A stretch of DNA of 64,000 nt from Coprinellus micaceus (taxonomy: Eukaryota; Basidiomycota; Agaricomycetes; Agaricales; Psathyrellaceae): assembly GCA_951394405.1 (NCBI GenBank), contig OX596338.1, forward strand, positions 1 to 64,000, in the 5' to 3' direction. Below the pieces are notes generated by a model. The model saw only the letters and a list, made by a program, of their open reading frames with translations, had not been told where the DNA came from and made no database searches. Positions 1 through 10,600 of this stretch are shown in pieces. Position 1 is the first letter of the stretch. Every line of letters starts with the position of its first letter. Both the position numbers and the translations under genes were made by a program.

Positions 1-153
1 AACCCTAACCCTAACCCTAACCCTAACCCTAACCCTAACCCTAACCCTAACCCTAACCCTAACCCTAACCCTAACCCTAACCCTAACCCTAACCCTAACC
101 CTAACCCTAACCCTAACCCTAACCCTAACCCTAACCCTAACCCTAACCCTAAC
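1..153. repeat. Telomere, (CCCTAA)n tract
   Basis: About 25.5 perfect copies of the hexamer run from the first base, C-rich strand on top, as expected at a left chromosome end of TTAGGG type. There are no degenerate units, and the tract stops abruptly at base 153. This repeat is shared by most filamentous fungi and animals, so it does not identify the species. Confidence 0.99.
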
Positions 154-790
154 ATGCTATATATACTACTATCTAACCTTAAACTCGTTCTTACATCCAT
201 TTCCACCCATATCATTGCAAATTCACCCTCCGTTACCCTCTATACACTCTCCCATCCTTTCCACACCCCCCATCACCATCATCCCTTCACTCATATACAC
301 CCCCCTCTCTCCCAACACCCTCCCCACAAACACAAATCACAATATAAACCATCTCCACTATACCCCCACAACCTTCCATTCCCGCAACACATACATTCAA
401 CATCATATCATATACAACAACCTTCACTCCAATACATATGCATACCCTCTACCCATATACACCTCAAAAACACCTTCACAACAAACACACATCCCATACG
501 CCTTCACCGTAACAAAACGCAACATCCATCCAATACCTTTACACTCTGTTACCGTTACGGGTTCTATGCATAACATACATCCCACCCACCTTGCCCACAT
601 CACATTCACATTCATTTATCCCTTACCATCTCAATCCCGGCTTCACATCAATGCAATTCACCTTCTACTGGATGTACGGGTTACTCATGCTGGTTATACT
701 TGTAGTTACTGTATATTCCATGTCTCCCACCATAACTCGATGACGCCTCACCCGTTTTGTACGCGCAAGTACCCGTTGAGTCCGCGTTGC
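154..790. other. G-depleted subtelomeric strip next to the telomere
   Basis: The top strand is almost free of G: I count 8 G in the 360 bases 181-540, and none in 241-360. The content is C, A and T with short CCCAT/ACCCT-like words. Long open frames here (154-573, 215-814) follow from the composition and read as His/Pro/Thr/Ser-rich low complexity, so I do not call them genes. The bias fades by about 650-720. Confidence 0.8.
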
Positions 791-3230
791 TCACAGCTAC
801 ACGACGGTACCTAACACGCGTTGTTTGGAGCTCTGTATGGTGTACAACAGAGTCTCACCCCTTTGCAGCAGAGATATCACTACAACTCAATGGGAAATGC
901 GACGGGTAACTCGCGCAATGATTCATCGTAACCGCGTCGTTCATAGCTGCACATCGATACCTCATACGCTCAAATCGGCGTCGCCGTTGTTGCACAGTGC
1001 TCTTTCGCATGCTGCCTATGTAGTATTCCCCGGGACGGCAAGTAACTCGGCGGCGACTTCTCCGTTCAGCCCGCAACGGTGCGCGTTCAACAGCTGCCGT
1101 TCACAGCTCCACGGCGATACTACTCGCCACCCGAGCGGACGCTTCCTCGGCTCCCAGGAGTCCCTCGCACAGCATCGGAAAACCACCGAAACTTGCGTGC
1201 GGGGCGGCTCACTGAACCGAATAATACCGAACTGGGCTCGTTCGGGAGCGGTGAACGAGCGCTACAACATGGTATACCTCCGCCGGCACAGTACACCCTC
1301 CCTCGCACGCTACAGTACTTCGCATACCCGAAAATCCCCGTTTTTCACGAAACTTCACGTAGAGCATCCACGACACCACCGAGCGTTGCGTGTTAGTACT
1401 CGTTAGTGAGCTGGCAACAACGGTTACCCGTGGATACCGTACACGTGTCACCAACTGCCACCGAGGACACACTGTCGTGCGTCGGACAGGTGTTACTCCG
1501 TGAGAGAGATTGCACTGCATAGCAACGACGAGCGCGCCGAATGTCCTGCAAAGGGGTTCGTTCGAAGCGCGTTTTTTGTACCTATTTATCGATGCATTGA
1601 CCGCCTTTCAAAACGCCCTAGTTCACGCACTGTAGCCAATCGCGTACTTCCTGGGTAGTTGCGACGAAATCTGCCCTGCAGCGCCCGCCGCTCGGCCGAT
1701 TCTCGTGGTTGAGTATTCGTTGGATAGCCGGCGGTGACGTGTACGTGTAGGTACCACCCACGCGTCATATAGTGCCGCCGATAGTCCTCTGCGGTCCATC
1801 ACGTATCTGTCAAGCCATGGTAACCACCGGCACTGACCTAGAGTGTCACCGAGTCGCCCGATTGAGACCGGCAGGGGCTCGTTCGGAAGCTGCCGTTTAT
1901 GGCTACACGTCGATACCACGTGCCAGGCATTTAGCGCCGGCGATGTGATGCAACGCTCGATCGCACGGTGATCCACTGCGACAGGTATAGCATAACAGGG
2001 AGTTCACCGACTTGCGTGTAGAAATACGCGTTCGGTAGCCCTCGTTAATAGCTACCAGGTGGTACCACACACATGGTATTCGGCGCCGTGGGTGACTCAC
2101 AGTTGCGATTCGCACGTGCATTTCTATATAGTCCTGTATGCTGAGGCAACGAAATATTTATGGGCAAACGAATATGAGACTCCTCGCCATGAATGAATAT
2201 GCGTTCGAAAGCTATGATATGTAGCTACCCGACGAGCTCGCACACACGCAAATCGGCTCTGTAGTCGATGCAGAGTGGTCTTGTACATCCTACCACCTGC
2301 ATACTCAACATGTTATGACCGCCAAGTACCATCATAACATGTTTCCACTCCAAGTAACTTGCTTGGATGGTACAAGAGGTGTGTCAAGAGGTTCCTCACA
2401 ACCTGTCATTGTAGTGCAGTACTGCATTACACTGTATACCATTGACACACACACATGTAATAATTCAACGGTTATGCTGTATGTCATACGCAGGGGCTCG
2501 TTTGGAAGCTGCGAGTAATAGCTACAAGATGATATAGAATACGTGCCGGTAAGCGTCAGGAAACCGAGATAAAATGACTTCGCAATGTCAAACGGTAGCT
2601 TAAGTCGTTAAAACTGGCGTTGCACATCCTAGAGTCGGCCGAAAAGGTCGCAGCGCCCGTCGTTCGAAAGCCCTCAACAGTAGCTGCGTGGCGGTACCAC
2701 ACACAGAGCGATGCACCTCTTCGATGCTATGCTGTAGAGCCTCGCATCCTGGATACTTCAAACGGGCGTAGTGCACCGACGATCGCACCGAACAGCGTTC
2801 GCAAGAATGCGTTCGAAAGCCGGCGTCGTTAGCTACACGGCGATACCACATGCGAGATGGTACGCGCCGCCAGTTGGCTGCAACGCTGGATCGCATAGTT
2901 TTCCACTGCAGAAAGCGTAGCATACTAACGAGGTGGCCGATACTTACGCGGAGGTATTCGTTGTGTAGCTCTGAGTGACAGCTACCCGGCCGTACCACAC
3001 ACATGGTATTCGACGGGATGGGAGACGCGCAGTTGAGCTTCGCACATCATTTCCAATACATTACTGTCTGTTGGAACAATAAAATATTCGTAGTGCAGGA
3101 ACGAAGAGACCTTTCGTCCCGCGTACATGTACGTTCGAAAGCTGTGGTCGGTGGCTACCCGACAATTCCCTACATGTAGAAATCGGTCAACTCGTCGATG
3201 CACAGTGAGAGTTCAAATGCATTCAAAACC
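790..3230. repeat. Diverged ~150-160 bp satellite (family A), first block
   Basis: A module with core GCTAC, about seven bases, then TACCAC, usually preceded by CGTTCGNAAGC, recurs at roughly 808, 958, 1118, 1275, 1435, 1579, 1752, 1914, 2063, 2236, 2533, 2695, 2844, 2993 and 3165. Spacing is about 144-173 bp, with one double step. Copies are diverged. From 2063 on, the spacing series 173, 297, 162, 149, 149 is repeated in the second block (5.7-6.7 kb), so modules are organised in a higher-order unit. No convincing gene is present. Confidence 0.75.
2306..2344. repeat. 39-bp subtelomeric palindrome, copy 1
   Basis: Arms CAACATGTTATGA and its near complement, with 13 bases between. The arms are almost perfectly symmetric. 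It lies in the family A block between modules. Confidence 0.85.
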
Positions 3231-3264
3231 TGTTATGAACACTCACTGGACTCATAACATGTTG
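3226..3264. repeat. 39-bp subtelomeric palindrome, copy 2
   Basis: Left arm AAACCTGTTATGA, 13-base centre, right arm TCATAACATGTTG. It sits at the boundary between the family A block and the 153-bp array. Confidence 0.85.
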
Positions 3265-3294
3265 ACCGATTCTTGTACCTGCCATTAAGATAGA

Positions 3295-5560
3295 TAGAGG
3301 TACACCAGATAGAGTGTCAAGGGCACCCTTTCTGTTGTAACTATGCAAGGACATCGTCGATTCCCACGCATGCGGGCTCGTCAGAGAGACGTCGTCGAGG
3401 CGCACCTTCTGACGTGCTTCACCGCATGGCAATCGGCGGTGTACTCGCAGAGTTACACTGGATAGACTGCCTCAGACACTCTTCCTGGTATATCTCTGCG
3501 AGGACATCGTCGATGCACCTGCGTGTGGGCTCGTCGGAATCGCATCGTCGATGCTCGCTCTCTGGCGCACTTCACCGCATGTCAATCGGTTCAGTACTCG
3601 CAGAGTTAGACCAGACAGACTGCCTCAGGCACTGTTTCTTGTATATCTCTGCAAGGACATCGTCGATACTCTTGCATGCAGGCTCGTCAGGATGGCGTCG
3701 TTGATGCGCTCTCCCTGGCGCAGCTGACGGCGTGTCAATCGACGGTGTGCTCGCAGAGTTGCACCAGATAGACTACCTCAGGTACTCTTTCTGGTATAGC
3801 TCTGCAAGGACATCGTCGATGTGCTCGCATGCGGGCTCGTCAGAACGACGCCGGTGGTGCGGTCTCTCTGACGTGCTTTACCGCATGTCAATCGGCGATG
3901 TGCTCGCAGAGTTACACCACATAGAGTGCCTCAGGCACCCTTTCTGCTGTAGCCCTGCAAGGACATCGTCGATGCACATGTGTGTGGGCTCGTCAGAGAG
4001 ACGTCGTAGATGCGCTCTCTCTAACGCACTTCACGGCGTGTCAATCGACTGGGTACTCGCAGACTTACAACTGCAGAGGTGTCTGAGGCATACCTTTTGC
4101 TGTAATTCTGCGAGAACATCGCCGATGCACCTGCATATGGGCTCTTCAGGACGGCGTCGTCGATGCGCTCTCCCTGGCGCAGCTCGCGGCGTGTCAATCG
4201 GTGGTTTGCGCACAGAGTTACAGCTGCTCGGATGCCTGAGACACCCTTCCAGCTGTATCTCAGTGAGTACTTCGTCGATGCACCTGCATGTGGGCTCGTC
4301 TGAATCGCATCGTCGATGCTCGCTCTCTGACGCCCTTCGCGGCATGTCAATCGGTGGAGTACTTGCAGAGCTACACCAGATAGACTGCCTCAGGCACTCT
4401 TTCTGGTGTAGCTCGGCGAGGACATCATCGATCTGCTCGCATGCGGGCTCGTCAGAGAGACGTCGTCGATACGCACTTCCTGACGGGCTTCACCGGCTGT
4501 CAATCGGTGGTGTACTCGCAGAGTTATACCAGATAGACTGCCTCAGGCACCCTTTCTAGCATACCTCTGCAAGGACATCGTCAATGTACCTGTGTCTGGG
4601 CTCGTCAGGACGGCGCCATCGATGCGCTCTCTCCGACGCACTTCACGGCGTGTCAATCGACGGGGTACTCGCAGACTTACAACTGCAGAGGTGTCTGAGG
4701 CACACCTTTGGCTGTAATTCTACGAGAACACCGCCAATGCACCTGCATGTGGGCTTGTCAGGACAGCGTCGTCGGTGCGCTCTCTCTGACGCAGCTCTCC
4801 GCATGTCAATCGGCGGTGCGCTCACAGAGTTATGGCTGCAGGGGTGCCTCAGACACCATTTCTAGCATAGCTCTGTGAGGACATCGCCGATGCTCTCGCA
4901 TGCGGGCTCGTTAGGAAGGCGTCGTCGATGCGCCCTCTCTGACGTGCTTCACCGTGTGTCAATCGGGGGTGTACTCGCAGAATTACACTAGATAGATTGT
5001 CTTAGGCACCCTTTCTGGTATAGCTCTGCGAGGACATCGTCGATTCTCTCGCATGTGGGCTCGTCAGACGGGCGTCGTCGATGCGCGCTTTCTGATGTAC
5101 GTCTCCGCATGGCAATCGATGGAGTACTCGCACAGTTACAGCTGGTAGAGTGGCTCGGACACCCTTTCTGCTGTAACTCTGCGAGGAAATCGTCGATGCT
5201 CTCGCAGGCGGGCTCGTCAGAGAGGCGTTGTCGATACGCCCTTTCCGACGCAGCTCTCCGCATGTCAATTGGTCGGGTACTCGCGCAGCTACACCTCGCA
5301 CAGTGCACCAGGTAGTGTGCGAGGTCTAACTGTGTGAGAACACCATCGATTTGCTTGTGGGAGGGTGGGTCAGACAGGCGTTCTCGACGCGCTCCCTCCG
5401 ACGCAGGTCTCCGCATGTCAATCGGTGGAGTCCTCGCATAGTTACAGCTGTAACTCTGCAGGAACATCGCCGATTAGCTCGCATGCGGGCTCGTTGGAAA
5501 CATGTCGTTGAGTACCTGCGCTGGGTGCAAGTCACCGCATGTCAATCCGACGAGTACCCG
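3295..5560. repeat. 153-bp tandem satellite (family B), ~15 units
   Basis: The anchor CAATCG (or near variant) falls at 3430, 3583, 3736, 3889, 4042, 4195, 4348, 4501, 4654, 4807, 4960, 5113, 5266 and 5419. That is thirteen successive intervals of exactly 153 bases despite clear base divergence between units. The last unit (anchor 5543) is shortened by 29 bases. Because 153 is 51 codons, open frames run across units on both strands, for example plus-strand segments at 3414-3704, 3732-4559, 4584-4865 and 5055-5315, all in one frame, interrupted by single stops. I treat the array as a satellite, not a gene. Confidence 0.9.
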
Positions 5561-5700
5561 CTGCAGAATGCCAGAGTGCCTGACCACCAACCATCCAGAC
5601 ACCCAAAACACCCAAAACCCCAGAACCCTTGGCCAAAAAACCCTCAAACCCCTGGAACAAAATGGATCAAACCCTGGACCCTGGACACTCTCTCAATAAC
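5561..5700. other. A/C-rich junction with telomere-like words
   Basis: After the truncated last 153-bp unit, the top strand is dominated by CCAAAACC, ACCCAAAA and AACCC-type words and is nearly G-free to about 5690. It resembles degenerate telomere sequence but contains no true CCCTAA run. It separates the 153-bp array from the second copy of the family A block. Confidence 0.5.
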
Positions 5701-5727
5701 CGTCCCATTTCCGTGCGTAAATATTCG

Positions 5728-6780
5728 TCTTGCAGCCCTGGTTAACAGCTACCTGTAAATACCAGATACATGGTGTTCGGCTAAGTGGGTGACTTGAAAT
5801 TGCGATTCGCACGCCCATTTATATATAGTTCTGTAGGCTGAGACAACGAAATATTTATGGCGAAGCGAATATTGAGCCTCTCGTCACGCGTAAATATGCG
5901 TTGGAAAGCTATGATACGAGGCTACAGGACGAGCCCACACACATGCAAATCGGTTGAGTAGTCGATGCAGATTGGTCTTGTACATCCTAGCACATAGTTA
6001 CTCAACCTGTTATGACTGCCGAGTACCATCATAACAAGTTTCCACTTGAAGTAACCTGCTTGACTGGTGGATGGTACCTGAGGTCTGTCAAGAGGCTCCT
6101 CACAACTTGTCATGGTAGTGTAGTACTGCATCACTATATACCATTGACACACATGTAATAATTCAACAGCTAGGCTGCCTTTCACCTTCAGGGGCTCGTT
6201 TGGAAGCTGCGATTAATGGCTACAAGATGATATAAAATACGGGCCTGTACGCGTCGGGTAAGCGGGATAAAATAACTTCGGAATGTCAAATGTCATGTGA
6301 AGTCGTTAAAACTGGCGTTGCACGTCATAGAGTTGGCCGAAAAGCACGCTGCACATATTGTTGAAAAGCCCTCAGCAATACCTGCGTAGCGGTACCGCAC
6401 ACAGAGCAATAAACCTCTTCGATGGTGTGCTGTGTAGCCTCGCATCCTGGATACATCGAATGGACGTAGTGCACTGACGATAGCACCGAACGGCGTTCGC
6501 AAGGATGCGTTCGAGAGCTGCCGTTAACCGCTACACGACGATACCACATGCGACATGGTACGCGCCGCCAGTGTTCCGCAACGCTGGATCGCATATTTCC
6601 CCACTGTAACAAGGCTTGCATGCTGACGAGGGGACCAATTCATACGCGCAGGTACTCGTTATGTAGCCCTGATCCATGGCTACGCGGACGTACCACGCAC
6701 ATTGCATTTGATGGAATGGGAGGCTCAGAGTTGAGCTTCGCACATGGTGTGGTATGTATTGGTACTAGCTGGAACTGTTA
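5728..6780. repeat. Second copy of the ~1 kb subtelomeric block
   Basis: This stretch aligns by eye, module by module, with 2031-3010. Shared words include GACAACGAAATATTTATGG-type sequence, GTCGATGCAGA, CTTGTACATCCTA, TACTGCAT and ACACACATGTAATAATTCAAC. Family A cores sit at 5760, 5933, 6231, 6393, 6542 and 6691, giving the same spacing series (173, 298, 162, 149, 149) as the first block. The two copies flank the 153-bp array in direct orientation. Confidence 0.8.
6003..6041. repeat. 39-bp subtelomeric palindrome, copy 3
   Basis: Left arm CAACCTGTTATGA, 13-base centre, right arm TCATAACAAGTTT. It is the positional counterpart of copy 1 in the duplicated block, and part of the 13-base centre is shared with copy 1, as expected for copies duplicated together. 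Confidence 0.85.
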
Positions 6781-7630
6781 AATGTGTGTAGGGAAGCGCC
6801 GGCATTGACCCAGTGCACCACCGAGTTGGCCGATTGACTCCAGCAGGGGGTCGTTAGGAAGCCTTCGTTAAACGCTGCACGGTGATACCACATACATTGT
6901 GTTCGGTGCGGCCGATCGATCGCAGTACTGCTTCGCACTGTGGAGCTTCGGCATGCATGTTACGCGCCACCAACCACACCGCATAACACGCGCAAGGGTT
7001 CGTTCGCAAACTGCCGCTCATAGCTACAAGTAGACATAGCACAGGTACCTGTCCACGACCACGGCGCGCTTTGAAACGACTTCGCAGAGTCACACAGTGT
7101 GTTAGCTCATTAAAAACATCGTTGTACATCGCAGCGGACGCCGTACAACTTGCGGCAGGTATCGTTCGAAAGCCCTGGAGCGTAGGTACACAGTGGTACC
7201 ACAGATAATCCGGTGCGAACGTTCGATGCCATCCTGCGCAGCCTCGCATCCTGGATATGTGGGACGTGCATAGAGCGCCGACGTTAGCGCCGACCGTCTG
7301 TCATCAGCATGCGTTCGAAAGCCCTGACGCGTGGCTACACGGCGGGACTACATGCGAGACGGTACGCTCCGCCGTTGCTTTGAACGGCTGGATCGCACAT
7401 TTTACTACTGCAACAAGTATAGGATGCCGACAAAGTGGCCGATTCATACGCAAAAGTACTCGTTATGTAGCCCTGGTTCATGGCTACGCGGGCGTACCAC
7501 ACACTTGGTATTCGATGGGATGGGAGGCACATAGGTGACCACCGCACATGGTATGCAATATAGTACCACACAACACATGCAATGGTTTGTTCGCAAGCTA
7601 CGACTCATAGCTACAGGTAGATATTGACCA
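6781..7630. repeat. Diverged family A satellite, third stretch
   Basis: Further family A modules have cores near 6886, 7035, 7197, 7346, 7495 and 7622, spaced 149, 162, 149, 149 and 127. The last module ends just before the stop codon of the helicase gene at 7640, so the gene's 3' end abuts satellite DNA. No separate gene is seen. Confidence 0.7.
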
Positions 7631-7639
7631 CTCTATCTA

Positions 7640-10600
7640 TTACAATGCGGTTTCTAACTCTCCTATCCATGCCATGATTGCCATGGACCCGGTATGATGT
7701 TCAGGGTGTGGAGTTGACAACCACTTTACGAATTCCTCTACCGATGTCCAGCTGACTCTAAGATGCTTCATCATCTTCTGCCTCTTGTTCGTGTCCACCC
7801 ATAACACGGTCAGCATGGGCAGAACTACATCACGCCGCTCACAGCTTTCCGTCTCCACTTCCATTGGCTGATGCATCAAGTCACCACCTCCTGACCAGAT
7901 GTGACACTTGTAGCAAGGACCTGACCATCCGGACGGGTATTGAATGTTGCGCCGGATGTGCTTGAATGTGTCGATATGCCCTTTGAGGTAAGGACATTGG
8001 AACGGAGCGTGATTCTTGCTCCACCCATTTGTAAAGCATGCCCCACAGCTCTGTTCGCCCGTACAGTTGATGACACCGAAATACTTTGAAAGAGCTTGTA
8101 GCTCAACATTGCGTGCTTCACCTGCGAGGGTCCGTGCCTTGTCACTTGCTACGTCAAAGCCTTGCTCCACTTTCTCCCGGAATGCAGTGGGTGAGGCCAC
8201 AGCCATGTAGTAGACATCCTCGAGTTCATTGAACCAAAGATTATCACTCATGTCATCTGTCATTTCTGTTGAGTCTTGACATGCATCTGTTATGAAGTCA
8301 GTGCGTCTTCATAACAAGTTTGGGTTAATCTACTCACTCCCAGTGCAAGCACTGCACCTAATGAAGTGACTTGGCATCTCCACACAGGTCTTTCCCTCAC
8401 CATCCATGACTCTGCCTGAGCTGTAACGGAAGCACGACTTGGGCCACACCGTATTCCAGTTCGTTATTTCGCTCATTGCTTCTGCTCCAACAAATTTCCC
8501 AGTTACTTCGCAGCTGCCACCACAGGCCTTCCCGCTGGGGATGATGGCGCACCATGCTTCTTGTCCATCTCTTCCCGCCCTGCCAGACTGTTGATTGAAG
8601 ACAACCATATCTGGTGGTGTCCCAATATGGATGGTGAGACGCACATTCGCGTAGTCGTTTCCAGCTCCCAATGCACTTGTGCATATCAAACCTTCCTTCT
8701 CTCCAGCCAACCATTGGTCCATTCTTTCTTGGCGTGCAGAGTCATTGAGTGGATGCTTGCTACTTGACGCATGGTAGAAGTCAAGATTGAGGATGTCGGC
8801 CACCTCTTTGCCCTTGTCGAAGTACGTTGCAAAAATCATGTAGCGGTCCTTACTTCCCCAAGGTATGCTTGCTTTGCAGTCATGAATGACTTTCCGAACC
8901 TCTTCTGCCACCGCCTGCCCTGTTGAGAAACCACGCCGAAGAATGTAGCGTAATTCAGGTCTCGCACTGGGAGCCGTTAGAGTAAGGGTGTTTGTTAAGG
9001 CCATTTGTTCGGCAAGCCAGACGCGAGAAGCTGGAGGGAGAGTGGCGGACAGCAGAACCAGTTGAAAGGGAATTGCCATGCGTAACTTGTATGGTTTCTG
9101 CATTGCCTCCTTGCGGAAGTTATAGTCCGTGAAGTAGTAGTGAGCTTCGTCGATAACAACTCGGGCTACGGTGCGTTTTGCACTGAGATCTGCAAATGCC
9201 TTGCGCCAGTGAATGTTGCGGGCCACATCAGAAGACACAAGGACAATGTTGGCATCACCCTCCAGAGTTGGATTTTTGGCCCCTTCGAAATGTTCCCAAT
9301 GGACGTTGAGTGCTGTCAGCCTTCGTTTCCAGTCTTGCATTAGCGCCGTCAGTGGGATGATTATAACTGTTACTGCGTTTTCCACTTGGCTGGGTAGTAC
9401 TGCAATGACGGATTTGCCAATGCCAGTAGGCAAGGCCACGATGACATCTTGCTCAAGTTTGAGAAGTGCATCCACAGCAGATCTCTGTTGGAGTGACCGC
9501 CACTTTGCGTCTGGCTGTCCAAGCAAGTCTCTGAGATGCTTGAGCATGCTGGTGCCTGTATGATGACGATCTAAGAAGTCGACTTGGCTGCTCGACGCCA
9601 ACCTGTTATGAGTGCCTGGCGTCACCATAACAAGTTTGTTGCCTTGGTTTGCTTCAGGTTCGGCTGAGTCGTCTGCAACATACATGTCGTTGTCAGAATC
9701 AACATGGTCCTGTGTAAAGGGAAGGCCAGTGTTATTGTCGTCTGAGTTGTCGTGGACAGATTGCATGTCGTAGTCACCGCTTGGGTAGACTTCACCCAAA
9801 GTGCGTTGCTCTACGTGGTGTGATGTTAGCACAATGGCATACCAGATCTATGCATGACTGACCCTTTAGGTGTGAGATTTCATGTTCAAGAGTAGTGATC
9901 TTGTCAAGAAGGGTCTTGTGACCGTTGTCAATTGACTCCTGCATTTTGGCAAGCATGGAAAGCACCGGTGAGAGGTCAGTCCCTTGACTAGCTGTTGGAT
10001 TGGGGTCTGTGACGCTGTCATCTGGCACAAAGTCGGACATCTTGACCTGGTCGTATGGTAGGCATTCTCCTGCGGGCGGAATTTGAAAGGCCTTTTGAAA
10101 GTCGCGGCTCGTGTCCAGGTATAGAGTAATCATGTTCTCCGATACCCCTGCAAGATTGTCCTTATCCAGCCCATACACTCTTCGTTCCGTTGCGACTGAA
10201 TGTCCACTCTGGAGTGCATGGATGCTGCTCGTAATCTCCTTTTCCAATTCATTGTCGATTAGTCCCTTGCATTTGTGGCCAGTGAATGCGATATGAATGT
10301 GGCGGTGGGGACGGACAGTCATAGACCAGCCAGTGACGGCGGATGAATGCTTGCCCATTAACTTGCTGACCATATCTGGATCAAACTCCTTCTTGAAACC
10401 CATGAACAGCATCTCTCCGTAGTTCATCGATATTTCTGGCTGTTCAGGCCAAAGCAACTTTGCCAACACCTGAAACCTGTTATGAGTTCCAAGTGCGTTC
10501 ATAACAAGTTTGGGGCCTACCATTGCGAAGGGTCGTGCAATCGCATGGACCTGAATGATCATATCTTGTTCGAACCCACTGAATGCACGTGGAATCATCT

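Noticed and set aside
154..814. Long His/Pro/Ser-rich open frames beside the telomere
   Set aside because: They follow from the lack of G (few stop codons possible) and show no protein-like composition.
3414..5535. Repeat protein of 51-residue units on either strand of the 153-bp array
   Set aside because: Frames are open on both strands alike, interrupted by stops, with no start, promoter or intron signals; the period being a multiple of three explains it. Kept only as a finding to test.
7640..8263. Independent small gene MTDDMSDN...
   Set aside because: A 72-bp intron at 8266-8337 makes it the last exon of the helicase gene in frame.
9792..9832. Two separate overlapping genes (a 584-residue protein and a 500-residue helicase)
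   Set aside because: A 52-bp intron with GTCAGT donor, TGCTAAC branch and TAG acceptor joins them in frame; the helicase frame has no ATG start.
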